Shown: one piece after another, positions 33,972 to 44,271 of the stretch
Numbering within the stretch: position 1 is the first letter of the stretch
Layout: each line of letters starts with the position of its first letter
Assembly: GCF_003597395.2 (NCBI RefSeq)
Contig: NC_133769.1
Coordinates: 50,401,374-50,465,373, forward strand
DNA length: 64,000 nucleotides
Direction: 5' to 3'
Source of the DNA: Chelonoidis abingdonii
Lineage: Eukaryota; Chordata; Testudines; Testudinidae
Translations under genes and position numbers: made by a program
Notes under the pieces: model-generated
Told to the model about the DNA's origin: nothing
Databases searched by the model: none
The model's input: only the letters and a program-made list of their open reading frames with translations

Positions 33972-34165
33972 TCAGAGGGCTAGCTGTGTTAGTCTGGATC
34001 TGTAAAAGCAGCAGAGTCGTGTGGCACCTTACAGACTAACAGACATATTGCAGTGTGAGCTTTCGTGGGTGAATATCCGATGAAGGGGGCATTCACCCAC
34101 GAAAGCTCATGCTCCAATACATCTGTTAGACTATAAGGTGCCACAGGACTCTTTGCTGCTTTTAT
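33972..34165 (+). mobile_element. Hairpin (foldback) element with 11-bp TSD
   Basis: A 194-bp element between perfect 11-bp direct repeats TTATGCACATA (33961-33971 and 34166-34176). After a 32-bp head ('tagctgtgttagtctgg') the left arm 34004-34074 pairs with the right arm 34091-34163; the arms are roughly 89% identical by eye, and the loop is 16 bp. The shared arm text includes GAGCTTTCGTGGGTGAAT. The target duplication length suggests LINE-type or similar insertion, not a 2-, 3- or 8-bp cut-and-paste signature. I recall the sequence as common in turtle genomes but cannot name the family. Confidence 0.75.
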
Positions 34166-34254
34166 TTATGCACATAGAAAATCACTAGAATCTACAAAGA
34201 CTGTGCTAGGATTCCTATATAATACATGGAGAAAGATATGTACCTGAGAATGAG

Positions 34255-34870
34255 AGTCAGCATGCTAGGGACGGAGCTGCATAAGCTAGCAACTGGGAGA
34301 TGGTGACAAGAGGGGTGTGTCCTAAACCCCACTGCTCTCACAGAGTTCAGTCTGGGCTGCAGGGAGATGCTTGCAATCCCCAGCCTAGAACCCTCTCCTG
34401 GAGTCAGGCAGCTTAGGTGCCTAAGCCATTTTTGCAACGCCACACAAGTGCTGGAAGAGGGGAGGAGGAGGAGGCTGTTCCAATGTGGGATATTTTGTTA
34501 TACGTCTCTCTCAGTCTCTCCCACTGAAGCCATTATTAAATAATTAAACATTAATTGGCCAGAGAGCAAGAATCACCCTGTAGTCCAGTATACCTGTACC
34601 TATGCATGTACCCGAGAGGTGTGAAACCTCTGTTCAAATTCTGTCTTGTCATCAAACATAGCGGGCAAGTGAACTGGGGTGTCCCACATCCTGGGCTAAT
34701 GGTTATAAGGAAGCCTTCCTGCTGTTTCATGTGGAGCTACAAGAACCGTTTAGGATTAGAGGTTCTCAGGACTAGCTTAAGGTCATACAGGATGTCAGTA
34801 GCAGAAGTGAGAATTAAACCTTGGTCCCTTAATTCTCAGTCTGATGGAACTCACTGGACCACTTTTCCCA
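34255..34870 (-). repeat. Second copy of the tRNA-module composite repeat
   Basis: In the opposite sense to 20341-21560: 'gcagcttaggtgcctaagcc', then 'gctgttccaatgtgggatattttg', then 'aacattaattggcc', parallel the reverse complement of that region. A MIR-like or tRNA-like module in minus sense follows at about 34775-34870 ('aaggtcatacaggatgtcag', 'gaattaaaccttggtccc'). Diverged; the exact extent is uncertain. Confidence 0.5.
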
Positions 34871-36040
34871 GTATTTCATCTTCCTTCATAAATGTGTTTG
34901 AGTTTTCAGTGCTGAGCTGCCCTCTGTATTTTTTCAGTTCAGGACACATTTTAAACATGATCACCCAGGTGCTTCAGCCAGTCTGAAAATGTCAGCGGGA
35001 TTTTGGTTTGTTATATGTTTTACCCTATTTTTTCCTGATATTGGAATTCTTTTGTTTGATTCCTTTGTCTGAGCGATGGATAACTAGAGACATATATTTT
35101 TGTGACAGAGAATGACTATGCCATTTGTTCTGCCCTTATATTCTGTATAAGAGGAATAGAAATATTGTCCTGCCCAGCTGTGTTCGTGGTGTTGCGATGG
35201 GTGTAATTTTAAAGTATGGCAACTGAACACTATTTCCTCTCCCCCACACCCCTGGATATTTAATGCTTACTGCCCTCCTTTTAGCTGGGTTAATCATACC
35301 CCTAACATTTAGTGTAGAGCTTCTAAAAACCAAAATATCTCATGCAGACATTTTCACAAAAAAGGTAGGTTAGGATTTTTTTGGTCAAAATTTCAATGAA
35401 AATTGTCATCAAAATTTCACCTTTTGACCATCTCTGTCATAGAGCTTTATGGTGAAATCCTGGCCCAACTGAAGTCAATGGGAGTTTTGAGAGATTTCAG
35501 TAGAAACAGAATTTCAGCTCTAAACATTCAATTGTTCTATCATTTAAAGTGTTTGCCTTATTTCTCTCTAGCCACTAGGTGTCTCTCTACCCATGTTATT
35601 AGGAAGTTATTTTTATTTGAGACTCTCTTGTTTTTGTTCTGCCTTGTCTTGCTACATTTCAAGTCTGTTTCCCTGTAAATTTTGTTCTTGTGCATTCTTT
35701 TTTAGAGCAGTGGTTTCCAGCTCGGGCCCCAGGTGTGTGAATTCCAGCCATGGTCAGTGAGCCCTTTTATCCAGAAAGGATTACAGTTAATGATAAAACC
35801 TTTGACCCTTCTTAGGTTCTTCCACCATGCTCACCACTGTGTTACCTGCTAACCTCCAGGGTGGCAGCTCATTTCTCATTGTCTCCTACTTCACTGACCC
35901 TTAGCACTTCCCATCGGATAGTCAGTGGAACTAGCTGTATTGCTTTTCAGCTTACATGCTCCATTCCAGAGTTTTGGTGACACTGAGTGCATCACAGGGC
36001 ATAGGGAATGCTGAATGCCTCTGAGAACCCTGAATGTGCG
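34871..36040. other. No recognised feature
   Basis: No gene recognised. About 35370-35490 has loose 'ggtcaaaatttcaatgaaaa' and 'gaagtcaatgggagtttt' repeat words. Confidence 0.4.
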
Positions 36041-36044
36041 CTAG

Positions 36045-36791
36045 GGGTATGTCTATACTGCACCGTCAGCTCCGTGCTTGAGCCTGGGCTTAAGTCTAAC
36101 CCCACTTGTCTCTAACACTGCAATTGCGCTAACCCAGGGCTCGGACCCGGGTCTCAGGACCCTGGAGGGTATGAGCTTGAATTAGGACAGGACCCAGGGT
36201 TTGAGCTTTATTGCTTTGCTGTGAAGATGCAGCCCTGTTTGATCTGGGTCCTGGGAGTCAGCGAGAAGTATCCCACAATTCTGTGGGACAACTCTTTGTT
36301 CTCTCAATCCCAACAATCTGCAATCCGCTGTATTGAAAACGGAAGCCACTCTCCCGCTTTGCAAATGGCAGTAGCTCAGGTCAGCATTAACCCATTGTCT
36401 TCTGATCACCAATCTGCAAGCACACTATCAGAGAGCCTCCTGGATTTGCAATGGAGAGTGAACTGATCAAGCATTTTACAAAGGAAGCTGCTTCTTTGTA
36501 ACATGCATGGCAGTCAGTAAAGTTTTCCCACAGTGCATCATGGTCCTACCACTACAGCGGCCACATTTTGGAGGGGAGAGGCAGCACTGGGAACTCTGGG
36601 ATATGGTTACTTTGACTTGGGTCTGTGCATTGCACTCTGGACACCAGAGCCCTAGATTTGAGCATGGATTACAAAAATCTTAACGTAGGATTAAAATACA
36701 ATGTGGAAGCTCAAGCCCAAGGTTCCCTAACACAGGTCAGCTGACTCGAGTTCCACTAACCTTGGGCTTACATTGCAGTGTAGACATACCC
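36045..36791. mobile_element. Harbinger-type non-autonomous element, 747 bp
   Basis: Bounded by TAG at 36042-36044 and 36792-36794. Ends are GGGTATGTCTATACTGCA on the left and GGGTATGTCTACACTGCA on the other strand at the right. Subterminal parts share 'gcccaaggttagtgg'/'gagcctgggctta' character. The interior is low in ORFs (81 codons at most, no motif) and does not match the SANT or transposase parts of the other elements here, so its core is of unknown origin. Confidence 0.85.
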
Positions 36792-36941
36792 TAGGTGTGT
36801 GCCTTGCTGGAGGAAGGGCTGAATGAGGAGTGGGTATCTTATCCCAGCTTCTTTGTCGTTAGCAAAGCCAGAGTCAGAATAGGGGAATGCATTTCTGGGT
36901 CTATACCCTTTGTTCTTCCACAAGCAGCCATGGCAGTCATG

Positions 36942-37421
36942 CATTGACGGTGGGTATAACAGATCAGAGGAGGCTAAGCCTTCCCAAACAGCTGACCCAC
37001 CACCCCACCTTTGGAGCATGCTGCTGTTGAAAGGGTGGGTGCCCCTGCTGTGGCCCAGCCTGCACTCCACCCCCAGGCCCCATTCCTGGTCGTCCTTTTC
37101 CCCCAAGACTCTGCTTCTTCCCATCCCCGCTCCACCTGCATAAGAGGCGCACATGAGAGGTGAGCAGCCAGTTAGCTGGCCCGTGAGAGGGCGGGGGTGG
37201 GGGACAGGGCAAAGAGGCATGTGAGCAGCTGGCCAGCCAGCGGGGCAAAGAGGGACCAGCGACGGGCAGAGAGTGCCTCGAGCAGGGGGCTGAGCAGGGC
37301 CAGGGACGGAGCACTGGCAGGGCCTTTAGGGGAGGAGGCTGAGTGGGGGCGGGCCTAGGGGTGAGGCCATGCTCCGTGTGTGTGCAGCCTTCTCAAATGG
37401 AGGAGTCACGCACCGCCCATA
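36942..37421. mobile_element. GC-rich element with 8-bp TSD, probably hAT
   Basis: A 480-bp GC-rich block between perfect 8-bp repeats CAGTCATG (36934-36941 and 37422-37429). Ends are weak inverted repeats: CATTGACGGTGGGTA on the left and TATGGGCGGTGCGTG on the other strand at the right (10 of 15 match). Target length supports hAT. The interior is purine-rich ('ggcaaagagg', 'gcagctggccagcc'), with ORFs to about 150 codons running out of it that show no motif. Confidence 0.65.
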
Positions 37422-37429
37422 CAGTCATG

Positions 37430-39640
37430 TAACAGTGTCAATCCTACTTTTAACTAAACCACGATGAAAGCAGTCTCTGAAAGAGTTCTCCACTGCTTCC
37501 CACCTCTCCTAGGTATTGGATCATATGCAATCAACCCAAAAAGGCTTCTCAGAGGCAACAAGGCCTGAAATATAAAGTGGGAAGATGCTGAGAATTTTTA
37601 AAAAAGACTGTTGGAAGTGAGACTGTTTTTTTTCACTTAGTGTGAGAACACAGCTGGGCTAAAAACATTTGTAAATTCAGAAGTAAGGAAAACATAATGG
37701 ACCTCATTCTTAGCTCTTGATACAGTGTGCCTCTCAACCCCCACAGCACAAAGGAGCCATAAAGCTGCCCTAATGTGGTAACCAAAGATTTCTCCCAGAA
37801 AGGGGGAATCTGTGTGGCACAAATGTTAAACAATCTGTCTGCAAACCTCTTCCTCACTCCAATCCTTGTCATGTTATTTCACTAGTTTTTCAGGCATTGT
37901 CATAAAGACTTATGGACTAGAGAGGATCTGAATTTATAACGTGAGGAACAAATTGAAAAAAAACCCCATCCCTCCCCCCTTTAAAAGAAGAAAAAACCCG
38001 AAAGATTTTATTTATCACAAAATTAAAAAAAAAAAGGGGAGAAAAAAAAGGCCACCTCTTCCTTTTTGTTTTTGGTAGGTCTCTTTTAAGGGTGCTGTTT
38101 TTCTGTTGAAAAATGTTTGAGGACCTTTGCACACAAACCACTATTTCAGCCCTCGTGCAATAGTAAAGGCGTTCTCAACTTATTATTGGAAACTGAAACA
38201 CTTGAAAGGCTGTGAGAATGTGCACTGGTGGGCTAAGTGCACATAGCTTTGTTTCCTTTTCTCTTACATCTAAGTTTTGTTGTTGTTGGAATCATGCACT
38301 TTTTTGTCACATTAAGTCCTGCTGGTGATGGTGATGTACCGTAAAACCACTGGAGATTGTAGACCCTCAGTAAGTGTTTACCATTGTTCCAGGGGCGTGT
38401 ATTAGCTGTAGAGTAAAAGGTCATTCAGAGTACTTCCCCCCCCCCCTTTTTTTTGGTTCTTTTTGTTTTGGTTTGTCCTCCCCATTCCCTCCAACTGGCA
38501 CTGCTCATCTGCACAGCATGAACTTTTTACCTGATGCCCTGAGAGTCAAAACATGCTGCTAGAGTGTTTCCAGTTTAAGATCCACTGTTGCCTTTTAGGA
38601 AACCTTGTTGCATTCCCGGAAAGCAGCAGACACAGTATAAATCTACTGTGCTGATCGCCCACAGCAGTCCTTACAGCTGAATAAGTGCAAAAACCTAAAG
38701 CTTTATACAGCTTACTGATTTTTCAGACCAGTCAAGGTATTGGAAGATTAGTTCTAGCTCAGCTTACCTGCTTTAAGTTTCTAATATGACAGCTTTGTTT
38801 CCAGCCTCCCACGCTTTGTTGCAGAGGGATTTTTGGGAAGGTGGGAAAGGCTTAAAATGATATTTGTGATCCTGCCAGATTTTACTCTGATCTTACCTTA
38901 AACATACATTAAAACTCAAATTAAGCAAGACTCCTGCTGTTGACCCAGTCTACTGTGAATGGGCCTGTGGAACTGTTATATCCCCTTTGAAAGTAATAAA
39001 GTTGGAGTGGGGGGAGGAACTGTTAAGGCTTCCTTTTTGAAATATAAGAATTTACTGTAGGGATTTCTATTTTTTTAATGCTTTGATTGCTTAAATATTT
39101 CCACAGAAGAAAGCATACAAGATTCTTAATTGCTTCCTAAATTGGGTAGCCTTTATATTTTAGGCAGAGAATTAAATTATTGCGTTCTTCTTGTAGATCT
39201 GTGTCTTATTAATCTTCCAGATAAAATGAACTCTTTAGTGAAAATCATTAATCATGACATCTTAATAACACACACTTCAAAAGAAGTATATACCCTTTCA
39301 GATTAAAAAGATCCTATCTGTGAAGCCACTGCTTAATGTGACATACTGGGGACATCTAGTGGAGAAAGCTAAAATAGGAAAAATACCATACGGTTGGCTA
39401 AGGATGTTTCTTTCTCACTATAGTTGAGACAGAATCAGGATCTACATTACTTGCACCAAACTTTGCTCTTACTTAAAACCCCATAGTATTTGCTTCCAGA
39501 AAAAGGGAAAATCAGATTTTTTTTAACGGTAGTGTTTATAAAAAATCAACACGTACGTGCATTTAAGTAACACATTTTAACTATTTTAATTTAGTTTTCA
39601 ATATATGGTTCTATTACATACCCTTCTCCAGAAATGCTGA
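37430..39640. other. No recognised feature
   Basis: Unassigned AT-rich DNA with a C-run followed by a T-run at 38437-38455 and poly-A/AAAGG tracts near 38020-38050. No gene recognised. Confidence 0.4.
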
Positions 39641-39644
39641 ATAT

Positions 39645-39770
39645 CCTTCAGAAAGTAAATTAACCTCTCTGCTTCAGATTCCTCATCTGTAATAGAGGGA
39701 GGACAATACTTACCCACCTTCCTACAGTGCTTTGAGATCCCTGGATGAAAGATGCTTATAAACTTATAAT
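39645..39770 (+). mobile_element. MIR-type SINE tail
   Basis: 'aacctctctgcttcagattcc', 'tcatctgtaatagaggg' and 'gtgctttgagatccctggatg' are the 3' half of the MIR-like SINE; the tRNA head is missing. It abuts a CR1 fragment. Confidence 0.7.
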
Positions 39771-40095
39771 CTTAAAGTCAGAAGGGATCAACGTTATCAT
39801 CTAATCTGACCTGCACATTGCAGGCACAGAACCTCACCCACCCACTCCTATAATAGAACTATAATCTCTGGCTGAGTAACTAAAGTCCTCAAATCATAAT
39901 CCAAAGACTGCAAGTTACAGAGAATGCATCATTTACATTAGTTTAAATCTGCAAATGATTCATGTCCCATGCTGCAGAGGAAGATGAAAACCCACCAGGG
40001 TCTCTGTCATCTGACCTGGGGGAAAACTTCCTTCCTGACTGCAGATGTGGTGCTCAGACTCTGAGCATGTGGGCATGCTATATCAGAGCAAGTGT
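39771..40095 (-). mobile_element. CR1 LINE 3' end
   Basis: Minus-sense CR1 3' untranslated region: 'cagaagggatca', 'atctaatctgacctgcacat', 'cctcacccacccactcct', 'aagttacagagaatgc' and 'gacctgggggaaaacttcct'. Non-coding in this portion; moderately diverged. Confidence 0.85.
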
Positions 40096-41305
40096 AAAGT
40101 AAATGGGCCTTCTTTTGCAGGAAAAGTTGGCATTGAAGTTAATTTGTAATTGTTAAGTATTATTATTATTTATTGAACTTAATCTTTAATTAGCTGTGAT
40201 AGCAGGTGGAACATTATCAATGTAATTTGATTTTGGGGACTATTGCATTAAATTCTAATCTATCAGTCTGTTTCTCTCCTATCACTATAATATCTAGTCA
40301 CTGGCCATATGCTAAATGCTAAATTCTGACTCTGTCCTGAGTAATTCTGACTCTCCCACAAAGAAGAGGTATATTAGCTCCCGACTTCTGCTTACGGGAG
40401 CTCTGCACAGGGTTGACATATCCTGAGATTGGTCAGGATTTCAGAAATTCCGTGGAAGCTACTGCAGCAATGTGACTGCCTGTGGAGTTGCTACACTCTG
40501 AAAGAGAAGACTGAGGATGAGGGTACAAAACCACTCTCTTTGGGTGAAATATCTGGGGCTTGCCAAGAGCTGTACTCTGTCTAATGTGTCTAGATTGCTT
40601 TGGTGCAGCTGCGTGTATGCAAGAGTAATTTGGGCCTCAGTAGGTCCTTCTGCCTCACCTGCCAGCTCTGTTTTAGAACTGGCTCCAGTGTTTCTGAGGG
40701 CCACTTGGTCCCTTCACTATATCCCTGGCTGTCACTCAGCTGAGGTGATAATGTCCCACAGTCTGGGAAGTCAGGACACTTTCCAGTGGCCCCTCTCCTA
40801 CATATGGCAGTGGTGGGAGATGTGGAGTTACTGATTCTGTCTTCGGGGAGGAGGATGGGGCTCTGCAGCCATGTAGCATCTATACAGCAGCCACGCCAGG
40901 GATGAGTCTTTCCTCAAGATTTAGCTTCCCCATTGGGACCACAACATCTGGTTGAGCCATGGCCTTGAAAGCTGGACATCACCACTGGCTTTTGGATCAG
41001 GATTTGGTCCTATGCAGTATGTCTATGGAGTGAAATGGCACTAAGAATATTGCTTTCATTCTGGCCACTAGCAAACAAGAATATTAACAAATTGGAAAGA
41101 ATTTTAAAGAGCGAAAAAAATGACTAAACAAGAGACTCCCTTAATACGTATAGCATGGCCAAAGTAGGGAGGGATGTTGCAATCATTTTGAAGTGCTCTA
41201 TCAGAAGATGTAAATACTAAGGAATTGTTTAGGGTGACCAAGGAGGTATATCTAGAGTAAAAATTTGAAATTAAACAAAGAATATTTAGGCTGCCTATCT
41301 AGTGG
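40096..41305. other. No recognised feature
   Basis: No recognisable gene; a 105-codon ORF at 40517-40834 has no motif. Confidence 0.4.
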
Positions 41306-41309
41306 TGAT

Positions 41310-44235
41310 CAGGGCTGGCCTTAACATGAGGCGAAATGAAGCGTGTAGAAAATTGTCGGCTGTTGGTGCATATGTATTCTTTCTGCTCTAGATGCACAGA
41401 GATGGTAGAGTGCTGTGCTGGATGAAGGAGGGCACAAGAGATATAACAGGCAGGCAGGAGAAAAGGTGAGAGGGAATAACAGAAAGCAGCAGGAGCTGCA
41501 GTGAGGGAGAGGAAGAGGAGCCTCTTATGTACTTCTCTAGCACCCCCAGGAGCCTGGACTGATTAACACCAGCTTCTCAGGGAGTGTCCTGTTTCCTGCT
41601 GCTTCCCTGAACCCTCTTGAGGAGAACAGGCTGTCAACTGAAGCAGTAGGAGCCAGTTAGGCCCTTAAGATGCTGATATCTTCCCTCACTCAGGCCCTGC
41701 TACCAGCCTGCTTATTTGTCCCCTTCATGTGAGTGTTGAGAGCCACTATAGCTGGAACAGAAGAGCAGTCATGAGTGAAAGAAGAATACGCCCCTCTGGG
41801 GCAGCATTCAGAAAAAGAAAGAAAACAAAGGAAGCTTTTCTATCTAAGCAGGAAGGAGCTCTCCTGAGATACATAGACACAAATGTTCACAGTGAGCTTT
41901 CCGGCCCCAGTGAGGATGTAAGTGGTGAGGAGATGCCTGATCTTCCAGTTAGTCAGAGTGCAGGTGACCTGCTAGCTACTGGAGCATCCATATCTCCATC
42001 TCAGATGGATGTAACCATGCACATTCCTGAAGAAAAGGTGTAGATCAGAGAAGAGTGTGGTGGAGGTGCAAGAAACAGCTGCTGCTGAGTTTAGTTTCTT
42101 AAGTCTAGATGATCCAGGACTGTGGACCCACTTGAGCAGTAGCCTGAGGGACTTCCTTGTACTGCATGGGCCGCAGCAAGTGGCTCTAAAGACAATGAAA
42201 ATTGAAGTTTCCATTCAACACATTACTGGCATGAAATCCCCAGTGATGACAAAGTGGAGAGGCCATGGCTTATGTACTCAAAAACCCAGAATGACGCATA
42301 CTGTTTTTGTTGCAAACTCTTCCAGTCTAATGTTCCAGCCACATTGGGTTCTACAGGAACAAAGGACTGGAAAAATCTGGCTAGAAATCTGGCATGCCAT
42401 GAGAAGGCAGCAAATCACCAGAGAGCATTCCATAGGTGGAAAGAGCTTGAGATGAGACTATGGTTAAAGGCCACCATAGATGATCAGAATCAAGAGAAGA
42501 TTGCATCAGAGTCTCTTTACTGGCAAAATGTTCTGAAAAGGCTCATTGCCATTGTGAGAATGCTTGCTACCCAAAACCTAGCACTGCGTGGCACTTCAGA
42601 TCAGCTGTATGTGCCAAACAATGGAAACTTCCTTAAAATTGTGGAGCTGATGGCTGAGTTTGATGCTGTACTCCAGGAGCATCTAAGAAGAGTCACCACC
42701 CAAGAAATGTACACACACCACTATGTTGGAAAAACAATTCAAAATGAGATCATACAGTTACTGGCAACAAAAGTCAAACAGAAGATTGTGGCAGATCTGA
42801 AGTCAGCAAGATATTACTCTGTTATTCTGGACTGCACACCTGACATCAGCCATACTGAACAAATGACTTTAATGGTGCATTTTGTAACAACAACAGAACT
42901 TAGTGAAAATGTCCCTGCAATGGTGACTGTCAGAGAGCATTTTCTAGAATTTATTGACACTGATGATGCTACAGGAGCTGGTTTGACAAATGTGCTTCTT
43001 AAAAAGCTGGAAGATACAGGAATTATGATAGCTGACATTGGTGGTCAGGGCTATGATAATGGTGCCAACATGAGATGAAAGAACAGAGGAGTGCAGACAT
43101 GAATCTGAGAGTTAAGTCATCGAGCTTTTTTTGTCCCATGCAGTTCTCATTCATTGAACTTGGTGGTCAGTGATGCAGCATTAGCTTCTAGTGAGGCAGC
43201 TGAATTTTTTTAATGTAATTCAAAGCATCTATGTATTTTTCTCTCCATCAACTCATCAATGGCAAATTTTGAAGCCAGGTCTGGGAAAATCCTTTCTGAC
43301 ACTGAAACCACTGAGTGCTACATGATGGGAAAATTGAGAGGAGGCGATAAAGCCTATCAAACACCAGATTGGGAAGATAAATGATACCATTGTTGCCATT
43401 TTGGTGGATAATGCTATGAGAGGAGCTCTTCATGGGAGAACAGTGGCGGAGGGAAATGGAATCACCAGAAACATATCTAACTTCAAATTTCTGCGTGGCT
43501 TAGTGTTGTGGCATGACATAGAGTTTGAAATAAATGTTGTAAGCAAGAGACTCCAAAGTGTTGACCTTGATATATCTGGAGCAATGGAATAACTGGAGAA
43601 AGCCTACAGTCTTACCTACAGTCTTACCAGTCAGATGAGGGATTTCAAAACATTCTGAAGAGTGCACAGAAGTTGGCAGAGGAACTTCACACTGAAGCTA
43701 TTTTCCCAGCCATTCGAGAATACAAGAGTCACTGAAGAAGAAGACATTTTGATTACAAGGCACAGGATAATCCCATAAGAGACTCCAAACAACAATTCAA
43801 AGTTGAATTATTTAACCAGGTGCTAGACTGTGCAACACAGTCAGTTGAAGAACATTTCATGCAGCTTAAGGAACACAGCAGTATATTTATATGATGTTGT
43901 ATGATATTCCAAAACTCCTCATCTTACCTGAAGAAGACCTACACCAGCAATGCAGGGCACTAGAGACAGTGTTGACACATAACATGCGCGATATTGATGT
44001 GAGTGATTTAGGTGATGAACTGAAAGCCCTTTCAAGATATATTTCAGCAGGATCAATTCCAAAGGCTGTTCTGGAATATATGTGCACAAACAAGATGACC
44101 ACCCTCTTTCCAACTGCTTCTGTTGCTCTGCGCCTACTTCTAACACTTCCTATAACAGTTGCCAATGGAGAACGCAGCTTCTCCAAGCTGAAGTTAATAA
44201 AAACACATCTACGCTCCACAATGACACAAGAGGCT
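41310..44235 (+). mobile_element. Decayed hAT transposon, 3' end missing
   Basis: The left end CAGGGCTGGCCTTAACATG is hAT-like, with GTGGTGAT in the target position before it. The transposase pseudogene starts 461 bp further in and fills the rest. Just after the dimerisation domain the sequence loses the family pattern (near 44235) and no right terminal repeat or second GTGGTGAT was found. The copy therefore seems to have lost its right end. Confidence 0.65.
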
Positions 44236-44271
44236 GGTCGGCCTCACTATAGCTTCTCTAAGAGCAAGTAG
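41771..44271 (+). pseudogene. hAT-family transposase with TTF-type zinc finger (ZMYM-like)
   Basis: The start at 41771 (MSERRIRPSGAAFRKRKKTK) fits the family better than the ATG at 41729. Frames then switch. About 42057-42180 gives DDPGLWTHLSSSLRDFLVLH. The 275-codon ORF 42254-43078 begins in the TTF-type finger (AYCFCCKLF, then a CH pair) and holds YYSVILDCTPDISHTEQM and GQGYDNGANMR, the first two parts of the RNase-H-like core. TGA stops it at 43076. Downstream, CSSHSLNLVVSDA and VVSKRLQSVDLDISGAME survive in other frames. The last ORF, 43891-44271, carries ANGERSFSKLKLIKTHLRST, the hAT dimerisation motif. A short tandem duplication lies near 43600-43630. At least four frameshifts or stops make it dead. 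Host genes of the ZMYM/ZBED type derive from such transposases, but nothing here suggests domestication. Confidence 0.85.

Noticed and set aside
34555..34986. 143-codon plus-strand ORF
   Set aside because: Overlaps the tRNA-module repeat and a MIR-like module; not protein-like.
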